In this document: positions 42,725 through 50,523 of the stretch, piece after piece
Layout of the letters: every line of letters begins with the position of its first letter
Numbering within the stretch: position 1 is the first letter of the stretch
DNA from: an uncultured Lachnospiraceae bacterium
GTDB lineage: Bacteria; Bacillota; Clostridia; Lachnospirales; Lachnospiraceae
Direction of reading: 5' to 3'
Assembly: GCA_904395885.1 (NCBI GenBank)
Contig: CAJFOF010000038.1
Coordinates: forward strand, 1 to 50,523
Length of the DNA: 50,523 bases
The notes under the pieces: generated by a model
Seen by the model: only the letters and a program-made list of their open reading frames with translations
Told to the model about the DNA's origin: nothing
Database searches by the model: none
Translations under genes and position numbers: made by a program

Positions 42725-43834
42725 TTATTTATATTTCTCGACGATAGCCTTCATCTCATCCCACTTCTTTTCCATGTCAGCTACCAGGCCGAACTGGGTA
42801 TGGGTCCGATCCAGATTATGGTTCTCTCTTGCGATATGGAAATAAACATCTCCCTGAAGATAATCTGTCAAAAACCTCATTCCGCATTCCAGAGTCATCA
42901 GCTTGGCTCCCATAGGAAGCATATCAAGCTCTGCCTCTGTCAGACTGCCTTCACAACCCTCTAAGAATCCTCTGGTGTAGATATCAAACAGAGGGAGAGA
43001 CAGCGACACCTTGCTGACATCCGGCTCATCTTCCGCAGCAGTATTGGCGCCGAATCGGATGGAATCGCCGTAGTCAAAAATAGACAACCCCGGCATAATG
43101 GTATCCAAATCGATGATACAGATTGCTTCTCCTGTATGATCATCAATCATAATATTGTTCAGCTTCGTATCATTGTGAGTAACTCTCAGCGGCAGGCGGC
43201 CATCCTTCAGCATTTCCATAGCCATGCCCATTTCCTTTTCCCTGTCCATAACGAACTGGATTTCTTCCTGTACCTGGCTTGCCCTATGGCAGACATCCTC
43301 TGCCACCGCTTTTTTGAAAGTTTCAAATCTTACTGGTGTATTGTGGAAATCCGGAATTGTTTCTGTCAGTTCCTCTGCCGGATACTTAGCCAGAAGTCTC
43401 TGGAAATGACCGAAGGCTTTTCCGCTCTGATAAAAATCTTCCGGTTTCTGAACCAGATCATAGCAGGTAGCTTCTCTGATAAACAGATATGTTCTCCAGA
43501 ATTTCCCCTGGCTGTCCTGATAATATTTCTTACCGTCTTTTGCAGATACCAAGGTCAGAGTCTCTCTGTCTGGATCGCCTCCGTTTTTTATAATCTCTTT
43601 CCGCAAAAATTCTGTGACGCCTTCGATATTTTTCATCAAAGCTATCGGGTCTTTAAAAATCCCATCATTGATTCTCTGAAGAATATACCAATGTTCCTGG
43701 CCGTCAGCTTCTCGAATCATTTTATATGTCTCATTGATATGACCGCTTCCATAACGTACACAGCTTTTCAGATTTCCTTCTGTCTGAAATGCCTCTGCTG
43801 CCTCTGTCCAAATCTCACATCCATTGGCTCCCAT
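42725..43834 (-). CDS. Aminoglycoside-phosphotransferase-fold sugar kinase (NahK-like)
   Basis: 369 residues. APH/choline-kinase fold: RYGSGHINETYKM (nucleotide loop), VTHNDTKLNNIMID (catalytic HxDxxxxN) and CIIDLDTIMPG (metal DxD), then YGDSIRFGANTAAEDE and LECGMRFLTDYLQGDVYF. The arrangement matches N-acetylhexosamine 1-kinase of bifidobacteria (NahK). With the nucleotidyltransferase 3 nt upstream, this suggests GlcNAc/GalNAc salvage to a UDP-hexosamine: the kinase makes the 1-phosphate and the partner activates it. Substrate inference comes from family and context only. Start ATG 43834. Confidence 0.85.
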   Translation of the reverse strand: MGANGCEIWTEAAEAFQTEGNLKSCVRYGSGHINETYKMIREADGQEHWYILQRINDGIFKDPIALMKNIEGVTEFLRKEIIKNGGDPDRETLTLVSAKDGKKYYQDSQGKFWRTYLFIREATCYDLVQKPEDFYQSGKAFGHFQRLLAKYPAEELTETIPDFHNTPVRFETFKKAVAEDVCHRASQVQEEIQFVMDREKEMGMAMEMLKDGRLPLRVTHNDTKLNNIMIDDHTGEAICIIDLDTIMPGLSIFDYGDSIRFGANTAAEDEPDVSKVSLSLPLFDIYTRGFLEGCEGSLTEAELDMLPMGAKLMTLECGMRFLTDYLQGDVYFHIARENHNLDRTHTQFGLVADMEKKWDEMKAIVEKYK

Positions 43835-43837
43835 TGT

Positions 43838-44764
43838 TTAATCCTCCCACACTTTTTCTGGATATTTTCCTTCATTCTTTAAGTTCTGGATGGCTTTCAC
43901 TACGGTTTCTTTATCCTCTTTATAGGTAACGCCATACCAACGGTCAATACTCTTAAGCACTGTGACCTCGGCTTTTCCTTCTTTCAGAAGCTCATCTACA
44001 ACAAATGGGATAAAGTACTCACATTTCAGCGGATTTACCTCAATATTCTTCTTGAGGAAAGCTGCAAATCTCTCATCCAGCTCCTTCAAAAAGCTGCCGG
44101 TAAAGCCCCACAGATTCATAGATACCAGAGTCTCCTCGGGAAGGGGAGTCCAGGTTTTTCCATCGTCCTCCGTATATTCTGCCACATCCCCGTGTTTTTC
44201 AATTTTCGTGCGTTCCACAATATCTGTCAGCTTATCAGCTTCGTCCGTGCTGCACACGCCTCTGGCCACATGGCCGTTTTCTGTCAGGGTATTGTACAGC
44301 TTATATCCTACCATAGTATACTGGTACTTTTCATTGTCTTCCTGTTTGGAAAGCTGATCATAAATCTCTTTAAAAGCAGCCTTTCCATAATAATCATCGG
44401 CATTGATAACGGCAAACGGTCCATCGATGACGTCCTTGCAGCACAGCAGTGCATGTCCTGTTCCCCAGGGCTTAACACGGCCCTCAGGCACGGCAAAACC
44501 TTCCGGCAGTTTGTCCAGCTCCTGATACACATACTCAACCTGAACATGCTTTGCCATTCTGTTGCCGATATGCTCTTTAAATTCTTCCTCAATAGCCTTT
44601 TTAATAATAAAGACCACCTTGTCAAATCCGGCCTCCAAAGCGTCATAAATGGAAAAGTCCATAATGATGTTTCCATAGGGATCCACAGGATCAATCTGCT
44701 TTAATCCGCCGTAACGGCTCCCCATGCCTGCAGCCATAATTACCAGTACCGGTTTCTTACCCAT
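43838..44764 (-). CDS. Sugar-1-phosphate nucleotidyltransferase
   Basis: 308 residues from ATG 44764 (AAGGAGAGAG upstream); the upstream extension to 44797 lacks a site. Nucleotidyltransferase motifs: VIMAAGMGSRYGGLKQ (signature loop), WGTGHALLCC, VINADDYYGK (metal-binding Asp) and NGHVARGVC, with a C-terminal segment ending EKVWED. It transfers NMP from NTP to a sugar 1-phosphate, here probably the hexosamine 1-phosphate made by the kinase encoded 3 nt downstream. The divergent spacer (44765-45057) separates it from the AraC gene and carries one copy of a 69-nt repeat at 44962-45030. Confidence 0.9.
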   Translation of the reverse strand: MGKKPVLVIMAAGMGSRYGGLKQIDPVDPYGNIIMDFSIYDALEAGFDKVVFIIKKAIEEEFKEHIGNRMAKHVQVEYVYQELDKLPEGFAVPEGRVKPWGTGHALLCCKDVIDGPFAVINADDYYGKAAFKEIYDQLSKQEDNEKYQYTMVGYKLYNTLTENGHVARGVCSTDEADKLTDIVERTKIEKHGDVAEYTEDDGKTWTPLPEETLVSMNLWGFTGSFLKELDERFAAFLKKNIEVNPLKCEYFIPFVVDELLKEGKAEVTVLKSIDRWYGVTYKEDKETVVKAIQNLKNEGKYPEKVWED

Positions 44765-44961
44765 AAATACTCTCTCCTTTCGCAATCTCTCAGCCATCCA
44801 AAGACAACTTCCTGATCAAAGCAAATACCGTTTTTTCTTGACTTCAGTATATCTGAAAAAGCCCCTTTTTTCTTTGCACAAATTTTTCATAAGTTTACAC
44901 AATTATTTCAAAGTGAAAAATCATTTATTGTGGCAAACTCTTCCATCCAGCCGGCTTACAT

Positions 44962-45030
44962 GGTATAATAACCACAACGTGGTTATTATACCTGTGCATA
45001 CCGGTTTCTGCGTTCACCGCAGAAATCCGG
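44962..45030 (+). repeat. 69-nt double-hairpin repeat, copy 1 (5' region of the AraC gene)
   Basis: Hairpin 1: GGTATAATAACCAC / GTGGTTATTATACC, a perfect 14-bp stem with AAC loop (44962-44992). Then 8 nt (TGTGCATA) and hairpin 2: CCGGTTTCTGCG / CGCAGAAATCCGG (45001-45030), 12 bp with one bulged T. Reading from the repeat toward araC, hairpin 2 ends 28 nt before the ATG. TGGTATAAT at its left edge is an extended -10, so copy 1 could also act as a promoter. Compare copy 2 at 50442-50510. Confidence 0.85.
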
Positions 45031-45057
45031 ACGCTAAAATCCGCCGGAGGTGTGCTT

Positions 45058-46017
45058 ATGGCGTATCAGCATACATATCTGCATAACAGCATAAATATTC
45101 GCAGCATCATTTCAATCCACTACTTTGAATATATGAGTGATTTTACGTTTCCGGGGGAGCAACATGATTTTTGGGAATTGGTGTGCGTCGACAAAGGCGA
45201 AATTCAGGCTGTAGCTGACAACAAAACTGTCACGTTAAAACACGGAAGCATTATTTTCCATCAACCAGGAGAATTTCACAACGTCGTCACAAATGGCCGA
45301 ATATCTCCCAGTCTTATTGTCATCGGATTTGACTGCCGTTCCCATGCCATGAAACGTTTTGCAGGTCAGGTTCTGACGGTTCGCGATGCAGAAGCTTCTT
45401 TACTGTCTAAGATTATCATTGAAGCGAGAAATGCTTTTGAAGGGCGCCTGAACAATCCTTATCAGGAAAGTCTCAGCCGGCGCTCTGTTCCCAGAGCCTT
45501 TGGCAGTGAACAATTAATCAAAAATTATCTGGAGGAGCTTTTGATCTCCCTCTACCGTCGATGTCTGTCAGCCGCCACCCCGTTATCTGTACCTGCCATG
45601 CCCGTTAGCCGCTCTTTTCCTTTAGATTCCACAGATCCGGGGGTAAATTCTCGCAAAGAGCTGTGTAGCCGCGTAGAATGTTATATGGAAGCCAGACTTG
45701 ACAGACAACTCACCGTCACTCAGATCTGCCGGGACAATCTTATCAGCCAGTCTCAGCTTTCCCGCATTTTTAAAGAGTTTCATCAATGCGGTCCTATAGA
45801 TTTTTTTATCAAACTGAAAACAGAGGCAGCCAAACAATTGATCCGGGATAATCAAATGAACTTTTCCCAGGTCGCAGACAGGTTAGGCTATGCCTCTATT
45901 CATTATTTCTCACGGCAATTTTCCAAGCAAACCGGAATGACACCCACCGAATACGCTGAATCAATACGCTGCCTTGCCGAAAAAAATGCCGCCGGATGGA
46001 ATTTTCAGGATTCTTAA
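45058..46017 (+). CDS. AraC family transcriptional regulator with cupin sensor domain
   Basis: 319 residues from ATG 45058, preceded by GGAGG at 7 nt; the GTG two codons earlier is too near the site. The N-terminal AraC-ligand/cupin domain (FTFPGEQHDFWELVCVDKGE, GSIIFHQPGEFHNV) is followed by a C-terminal double HTH: RQLTVTQICRDNLISQSQLSRIFKE and ADRLGYASIHYFSRQFSKQTGMTPTEY. Such regulators sense sugars or related small molecules and bind direct repeats. It lies divergent to the hexosamine-kinase pair, which it may control (inference). The leader contains the 69-nt double-hairpin repeat. Confidence 0.93.
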   Translation: MAYQHTYLHNSINIRSIISIHYFEYMSDFTFPGEQHDFWELVCVDKGEIQAVADNKTVTLKHGSIIFHQPGEFHNVVTNGRISPSLIVIGFDCRSHAMKRFAGQVLTVRDAEASLLSKIIIEARNAFEGRLNNPYQESLSRRSVPRAFGSEQLIKNYLEELLISLYRRCLSAATPLSVPAMPVSRSFPLDSTDPGVNSRKELCSRVECYMEARLDRQLTVTQICRDNLISQSQLSRIFKEFHQCGPIDFFIKLKTEAAKQLIRDNQMNFSQVADRLGYASIHYFSRQFSKQTGMTPTEYAESIRCLAEKNAAGWNFQDS

Positions 46018-46027
46018 AATCAATTCA

Positions 46028-46432
46028 TCAGCTTTTTTTAATAAAATCTGTACCGCATTTAGGGCAGTGGATGCTCACCCTGCCCTTTCCTCTCGGAATT
46101 CGGATTTTCTGCCCGCAGCCCGGACATTTATAAATGTGATACTGTCTTGCCTGCTGAAAGCGGAACTTCCACTTATTAAGAAAATCTGTGACCTTCAGCC
46201 GAACCCGCATATAGACCCGGTTTTCTTTCTCTCTTGCCGGGTAATTTTTTGAAAACATCCGAAAATAGCACCAGACCAGCCCTATGATCTCCAGAAAAAA
46301 CAATACATCCCATCGCAGAAATAAATTAAGAAAAATCAATACAATTACGGCCCACATGATAAAACGATTCAGCGGATCCACGCCGTATCTTCCTATCATA
46401 AATTTCTGCAATTTTTCCCTTAGCTGCTTCAT
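46028..46432 (-). CDS. Membrane protein with C-terminal zinc ribbon
   Basis: 134 residues. A basic start, then hydrophobic FIMWAVIVLIFLNLF and VLFFLEIIGLVWCYF (two helices), a charged linker, and a zinc ribbon KCPGCGQKIRIPRGKGRVSIHCPKCGTDF (two CxxC pairs). Topology would put the ribbon in the cytoplasm. I do not know a function. It converges with araC (10 nt between stops) and is 15 nt downstream of cwlD. Confidence 0.7.
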   Translation of the reverse strand: MKQLREKLQKFMIGRYGVDPLNRFIMWAVIVLIFLNLFLRWDVLFFLEIIGLVWCYFRMFSKNYPAREKENRVYMRVRLKVTDFLNKWKFRFQQARQYHIYKCPGCGQKIRIPRGKGRVSIHCPKCGTDFIKKS

Positions 46433-46447
46433 CTCTTTTCCTCTTTT

Positions 46448-47182
46448 CTACTGTCTTTCCTCATTTAAGTATTTCATGATGCCCATATGCAGGATCCACG
46501 CAATTCGATCCTGGTAATTTTTATCTGAAAGCAAGGCAGCCTCAGCGGGATTGCTTAAAAATCCACACTCTGCTATGACCATAGGTGCCTTTACATTTAA
46601 CAATAAATAATAGCTGTTGTTCGCTTTCGCACTGCGGTTGCTCCTCTCCGGCGCCAATGCCGTCTGCAGTTCTTCCTGAAGAATTTCTGCCAGCCGCTTT
46701 CCCTTTTCGGATCCAGCGTAATAAAACATCTGAGGTCCGGAAACTTCATCCTGGTGATAACTGTTTTGATGGATGCTGATCGCCAAATCCGGTGTGGCGC
46801 TGTCAATCAGACGGGTTCGATTCTCCATATCGGCTGCCTTTTTGTGGCTGTCTTCCTCACTGTAGAGTCCCAGATCCTCTTCCCGAGTCATTACTACGGT
46901 TACATCCGATGCTTCCAGATATTGTTTCAGCCGCAAAGCAATTTCCAAATTAATCTCTTTTTCCTCCTGGCCGCCAGCACCCACTTTTCCTGGATCTCGG
47001 CCTCCATGTCCGGCGTCCACCGCGACCACCGCTCTTTTTTCTCCCCGCGCCCGATTCGCAGCCGCTTCCGCGGCTCGGATACTGTCCGAATCTTCCATGT
47101 GGCTTATCTGAATAGAAATAAGCGCCACTATCACCAGCAGGCCAATCCCCATTAAATTCTGCCAAAGACCATCTCTCTCCAT
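46448..47182 (-). CDS. cwlD: N-acetylmuramoyl-L-alanine amidase CwlD
   Basis: 244 residues. An N-terminal membrane/signal segment (LMGIGLLVIVALISIQI) is followed by an Amidase_3 domain: VVAVDAGHGGRDPGKVG (zinc His), EEKEINLEIALRLKQYL (zinc Glu), DLAISIHQNSYH (zinc His) and MVIAECGFLSNPAEAAL (catalytic Glu). In spore formers CwlD removes peptide side chains from cortex peptidoglycan, allowing muramic-delta-lactam formation. The family form of about 240 residues matches. It is 54 nt from the phosphoesterase gene upstream. Confidence 0.92.
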   Translation of the reverse strand: MERDGLWQNLMGIGLLVIVALISIQISHMEDSDSIRAAEAAANRARGEKRAVVAVDAGHGGRDPGKVGAGGQEEKEINLEIALRLKQYLEASDVTVVMTREEDLGLYSEEDSHKKAADMENRTRLIDSATPDLAISIHQNSYHQDEVSGPQMFYYAGSEKGKRLAEILQEELQTALAPERSNRSAKANNSYYLLLNVKAPMVIAECGFLSNPAEAALLSDKNYQDRIAWILHMGIMKYLNEERQ

Positions 47183-47236
47183 GATCCACCAATGGCTCTC
47201 TTCTTAATTTCTAATATATTGTGTATCCCATGTCCA

Positions 47237-48685
47237 CTATTCCATGCTTTCTCCAGATCTCAGAGTGTTATAGTCTCTGGTTGCCTCATCCAAAATATAT
47301 TCCAGATATTCCGTTTGAAGGCTGGGATAGCCATACTCCTGCCACAGGCGAAATGTACTGCTCTCCTTCATCTGTTCTGCGATCTCCACTGCCCTTCCCC
47401 AGTAATAATAGCAGTTCGCAATCGCATACATCTGAGACATTTCCTCCTGCACGCCATCGGGCATTACTCCTCCTTTATGTTTCTCAAGCAAATCAAATGC
47501 CTGATTATAAAAAACGTTCTCCAGGAACGGCGTTCGGTACTCCGAAAACTTCAAGAGGTTTTCATCCTGTATTCCGTTAACTCTGGCCCAAGTGTCAATG
47601 TCCAGAACTTGCGTATGGTAGCTGAAGCTCTGATCATCACCATAAAACAGCACCCCATACTGGCACGGAGGCGTGGCCAATGAGCTGGTAACGATCTCCC
47701 AAATTCCTTCTTCTGTAACATCATCGGTGTTTGCAAAATGTTGGACATGAAGATGGCCGCTTAAAAACAGGGATATCGTCCCCCATCCCTCTAAAAGGTC
47801 TATTAACTCTTCGTTGTGCTCAATGGTGCAGTTACTGGCATAAATCTGACTTTCCTCCAACATATTGTGGTGAGCTACCGGAAGCACGTTCATGCCTTTT
47901 TCTGACGCATCCATCAACTGTTCCTCAATCCATTCATATGTATCAGTATCGATCATGCCTCCTATTTGGGCAGTTCCCTCGTACTGGCAGGTATCCAGCA
48001 TCATAATACGGGTATAATCATTCATCTCATACACGTAACTAAGAGAATTCGGGTCCCTGCTGATAGCATCTCTATATCCAAAATCCTGGTATATCTCCAG
48101 AAAGTCTTCCGGGCTGGTAGTCTCTGCCGGCAAACGTTCTCCCTCAGAAAATTGCGCCGCACTTACGTTATTAATGTCATGGTTTCCCGGAATTACCAGC
48201 ACAGGAATTCCAGCGTCTGTAATTGTTCTGAGCCTCTCTGCCAGTTCCTGATGGCTGGCTTTCTCTCCATCCAGCGACAGATCTCCGCTCAAAATCACTC
48301 CGTCTGGCCTTTCGTTCAGAACCTCCGCAATGAAAGCATCCGTTATCTCCCAAATATAATTTGTTACTTTCCCGTCCCCGTGCTCCACTGCATAGGTAAA
48401 TCCGCTGCCTTTATCCGTCAGGTCCTCTGCTAAATAGTGAATATCTGTGGCCACGATTAATCGAAGGCCATCCCCTTCTGTTTCCCATAAGTCTTCCTCT
48501 GGGGCCGTCTCCGGAAACGCTTCTATCGTTTCAGATGGCTCTAACTGAGGCCCCGCTTCTGTATATTCTTCCGTTTCCAGAGGTTCCGTAGCTACTGTTT
48601 CATCTAAAAGCGATGTAACTTGAGAACAGCCGCCCAGTACTGCTGCCATACCTGCTGTAATGATCGCCGTCCTGACCCTTTTCAT
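47237..48685 (-). CDS. Secreted metallophosphoesterase lipoprotein
   Basis: 482 residues. A lipoprotein signal (MKRVRTAIITAGMAAVLGGC) is followed by an acidic linker, then a calcineurin-like phosphoesterase: VATDIHYLAEDLTDKG, ILSGDLSLDGEKASH, VIPGNHDINNV, VAHHNMLEES and LSGHLHVQHF. The C-terminal 150 residues (FDLLEKHKGGVMPDGVQEE) form an additional helical region. It acts outside the membrane; the substrate is unknown. It is coupled to the GH18 gene by an ATGA overlap, giving an operon with cwlD. Confidence 0.85.
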   Translation of the reverse strand: MKRVRTAIITAGMAAVLGGCSQVTSLLDETVATEPLETEEYTEAGPQLEPSETIEAFPETAPEEDLWETEGDGLRLIVATDIHYLAEDLTDKGSGFTYAVEHGDGKVTNYIWEITDAFIAEVLNERPDGVILSGDLSLDGEKASHQELAERLRTITDAGIPVLVIPGNHDINNVSAAQFSEGERLPAETTSPEDFLEIYQDFGYRDAISRDPNSLSYVYEMNDYTRIMMLDTCQYEGTAQIGGMIDTDTYEWIEEQLMDASEKGMNVLPVAHHNMLEESQIYASNCTIEHNEELIDLLEGWGTISLFLSGHLHVQHFANTDDVTEEGIWEIVTSSLATPPCQYGVLFYGDDQSFSYHTQVLDIDTWARVNGIQDENLLKFSEYRTPFLENVFYNQAFDLLEKHKGGVMPDGVQEEMSQMYAIANCYYYWGRAVEIAEQMKESSTFRLWQEYGYPSLQTEYLEYILDEATRDYNTLRSGESME

Positions 48686-50361
48686 TCTCCTTCACCCTGC
48701 CCCTCCTGGTTCCAAGTAATCACATCCCAGATCTCCTCTGGTTCAAATCCCAGCTTCCAGCAAGCCACACCGGCCAGATCATTTTCCCGGATCAGATCCA
48801 TTTTTAACCCTAGAGATCTCTCCTCTTCCATCCAGAGATACTGAGAACCGCCTTCTACAGCACATTCACCAAAGTACTGCCCCAGACTGTCCTGCCAATA
48901 CAGTTCGACCTGGTTTTCCTCAATCCAGTTCTGCGCCCGCTCAATTCCCATGGCTTCTGATGTAACAGTTCCATCGTCCATCTCTGTCCACACTCTGGTA
49001 TAAAAGGGAACCGCATTAATAACTTTTTCTTTGGGGACCTCCTCTAATGTGTCTAATATTCCGTTCTTTACATAATCCAGAGAAGCGACGGAACCCGGAT
49101 CCCCTCCGGCATAATGCTCATCATACCCCATAATGATTACATAATCTGCTACAATCCCCTGTTCAGTCCGGTCATAAAACTGATTATAGGCTGCCGGTAC
49201 ATGATTGTCGATAGACAGTATAAGTCCATTATTTCTGCAGGCTGCAGACATTTCCCGAACAAATTGGATGTAATGAGGACCCGCACTTTCCTTTAAACTC
49301 TCAAAGTCCAAATTATAGCCGTCAAATCCATATTCTTCAGCATCATCCATTAAATTTTGGATCAGCTTTTTTCTTACAGAGGTTCTCGACAATAGAACCT
49401 CTGACTGAACGTTGTCGCTAAAGTTGTCAATCAGTGCCCACACCTGCAGTCCCGCATCATGAGCCTTTGCAACGTACTCCTGATCTGCAAGACAGGTATA
49501 ATTTCCCTCGTTGTCTGTCAGAGCAAACCATGTTGGACTAATTACATTCAGCCCTTTCGTGTTGGCATAATAATTGTCAAACGTACTGTTGGCCTCTCTG
49601 GATGTCACCTGGTGCCATGCCATACATACTTTTTCATCCAGAGCCGTTCTGGTATATTCAGGCTGGACAAAGTCGCTCTGAGGAGTGACCTCTTGAGCCG
49701 CCGTAAGTTTTCGGTTCTCAATATATCCAATAAATCCATCCTGCGTGCGTACCTTGGACCAGGTATCCATCTGTTCCAGAACCTTTACCGGACTTCCTTT
49801 TTCCACTCTGGTCAAAATCGGACTTTTGATCCCGCCCCGCAGGCGAACCGCACTGCTCCTCTCAGCCTCTGCCCACAACTCGGATTCCCATGTATTGTTA
49901 ATAAAGACCCGTTTCGTATCTCCTTCGTCAAACGCTCCTATTTCTATATCTGTATATCCCGCTATCAGGCTCAGGGAAAGATATACACCTTCGTCCGTCA
50001 CCCAGATCAGAGGTTTCCCGCTGTCGCCCACTGTCGTACTGTCTGCGTAGACGACTTTCGTCGGGAGAGCGTATGAAAGAATTTTTTCTTCATAATCCCA
50101 GTAAAATCTTTTGTTCAAGTTTGCATTTACCCACTCTACCGGCAAATAAACTTCCCCGTCAATGGAAATCCCAAAAGTCTCTGACTGCTCTTCATTCAGA
50201 ATCAATGCCACTGTATCGCCTTCCACGCCAAATACATCGGCCGCTTCTATCCACTCTTTTGAAGGGGTGTATCTGTCAATCAGACGAAAACCCAAGTAGC
50301 CCGCTATAACCAAAATAATTAATCCGATAGCAATAAACATCGGCAGAAGTCTTTTTATCAT
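48682..50361 (-). CDS. Membrane-anchored GH18-like hydrolase with SH3 domain
   Basis: 559 residues from ATG 50361 (GGAGGAG at 6 nt). An N-terminal membrane anchor (FIAIGLIILVIAGYLGF) is followed by a copper-amine-oxidase-N-like region (VYLPVEWVNANLNKRFYWDY), a bacterial SH3 domain (SPVKVLEQMDTWSKVRTQDG and FIGYIENRKL), and a GH18 (beta/alpha)8 domain. The catalytic strand reads GFDGYNLDFESL, with the D-x3-D-x-E pattern, and there is a conserved YDEHYAGGDPG loop. Such proteins (YaaH/YdhD/SleL class) cleave GlcNAc linkages in cortex or wall peptidoglycan. The neighbours cwlD and the phosphoesterase gene suggest spore or wall metabolism. Confidence 0.88.
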   Translation of the reverse strand: MIKRLLPMFIAIGLIILVIAGYLGFRLIDRYTPSKEWIEAADVFGVEGDTVALILNEEQSETFGISIDGEVYLPVEWVNANLNKRFYWDYEEKILSYALPTKVVYADSTTVGDSGKPLIWVTDEGVYLSLSLIAGYTDIEIGAFDEGDTKRVFINNTWESELWAEAERSSAVRLRGGIKSPILTRVEKGSPVKVLEQMDTWSKVRTQDGFIGYIENRKLTAAQEVTPQSDFVQPEYTRTALDEKVCMAWHQVTSREANSTFDNYYANTKGLNVISPTWFALTDNEGNYTCLADQEYVAKAHDAGLQVWALIDNFSDNVQSEVLLSRTSVRKKLIQNLMDDAEEYGFDGYNLDFESLKESAGPHYIQFVREMSAACRNNGLILSIDNHVPAAYNQFYDRTEQGIVADYVIIMGYDEHYAGGDPGSVASLDYVKNGILDTLEEVPKEKVINAVPFYTRVWTEMDDGTVTSEAMGIERAQNWIEENQVELYWQDSLGQYFGECAVEGGSQYLWMEEERSLGLKMDLIRENDLAGVACWKLGFEPEEIWDVITWNQEGQGEGE

Positions 50362-50441
50362 TGGCATCTCCTCCATGAAGTCTATTTTCAGATTCTATCT
50401 GCGCTAATTTTTAAAATGGCGCACAGGGGCGATTGAGGTGC

Positions 50442-50510
50442 CCGGATTTCTGCGGTAAACGCAGAAACCGGTATGCATAGGTATAATAACCACGTTGTGG
50501 TTATTATGCC
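50442..50510 (-). repeat. 69-nt double-hairpin repeat, copy 2 (5' region of the GH18 gene)
   Basis: On the minus strand: GGCATAATAACCAC / GTGGTTATTATACC (50480-50510), TATGCATA spacer, then CCGGTTTCTGCG / CGCAGAAATCCGG (50442-50471). It differs from copy 1 at only 3 of 69 positions. Like copy 1 it lies upstream of a gene and reads hairpin 1 then hairpin 2 toward it; here it ends 80 nt before the GH18 ATG. It lies close to the right window edge, so its outer flank is partly unseen. Confidence 0.85.
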
Positions 50511-50523
50511 ATATCCCTTCGGG

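Noticed and set aside
43136..43882. 248-codon hydrophobic plus-strand open frame
   Set aside because: Antisense of the hexosamine-kinase-like gene; the hydrophobicity reflects complement codons of charged residues.

Overview
The window looks like chromosomal DNA of an anaerobic, endospore-forming Clostridia, most likely a Lachnospiraceae. The evidence is gene order and family content: a mazG-hup-rqcP-yabP-yabQ-divIC-spoIIE-tilS-hpt-ftsH block in the order known from Bacillus and clostridia, a CwlD-type spore-cortex amidase, an SH3/GH18 hydrolase, a free-standing GdpP/rplI/dnaB run, and TTGACA/TATAAT-type promoters. I see no phage, plasmid, CRISPR or insertion-sequence genes. Most of the window is ordinary core genome, largely on the minus strand.

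Layout. 1-3467 (-): esterase-like lipoprotein, DUF58 protein and a broken transglutaminase membrane protein. 3749-5134 (+): MATE exporter. 5200-10201 (-): secreted protein, mfd, pth. 10495-12627 (+): ECF transporter S component, then a purine-riboswitch-controlled FAD oxidoreductase. 12778-13143 (-): very acidic lipoprotein. 13427-25874 (-): a long chain of closely spaced or overlapping genes (gdpP, rplI, dnaB, tsaC/sua5, dCMP deaminase, B12-radical SAM, DEDDh exonuclease, a tiny membrane protein, VanW protein, AIRS_C protein, Lrp/AsnC regulator, aminotransferase, trmL). 26121-26316 (-): tRNA-Leu and tRNA-Tyr. 26416-28596 (-): GH13 enzyme. 28947-36323 (-): ftsH to mazG, the sporulation/division/translation block. 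36419-37526 (-): rpsF-ssb-rpsR. 37705-42487: metallophosphoesterase (+), then DUF951, aldo/keto reductase, sirtuin and two GNAT-fold genes (-). 42725-44764 (-): hexosamine-kinase-like protein plus a sugar nucleotidyltransferase. 45058-46017 (+): AraC regulator. 46028-50361 (-): zinc-ribbon membrane protein, CwlD, secreted phosphoesterase, GH18 protein.

Most interesting points. (1) A purine-class (C74, guanine-type) aptamer begins almost at the start site of its own promoter. Its terminator reuses the J2/3-P3 strand, so ligand should switch the gene ON, and the gene is an uncharacterised COG2509-like FAD oxidoreductase rather than a purine gene. (2) A 69-nt double-hairpin element occurs twice, 66/69 identical and inverted on the chromosome, but in the same orientation relative to the gene downstream of each copy (AraC regulator and GH18 protein). 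(3) The spoIIE locus encodes a SpoIIE phosphatase without its membrane domain, behind a sigma-A-like promoter with an exact 21-bp spacer and Spo0A-box-like sites. (4) The transglutaminase gene carries several independent lesions. (5) yabQ and divIC overlap by about 149 nt out of frame.

All calls come from reading sequence and translated frames by eye; no database search was possible.
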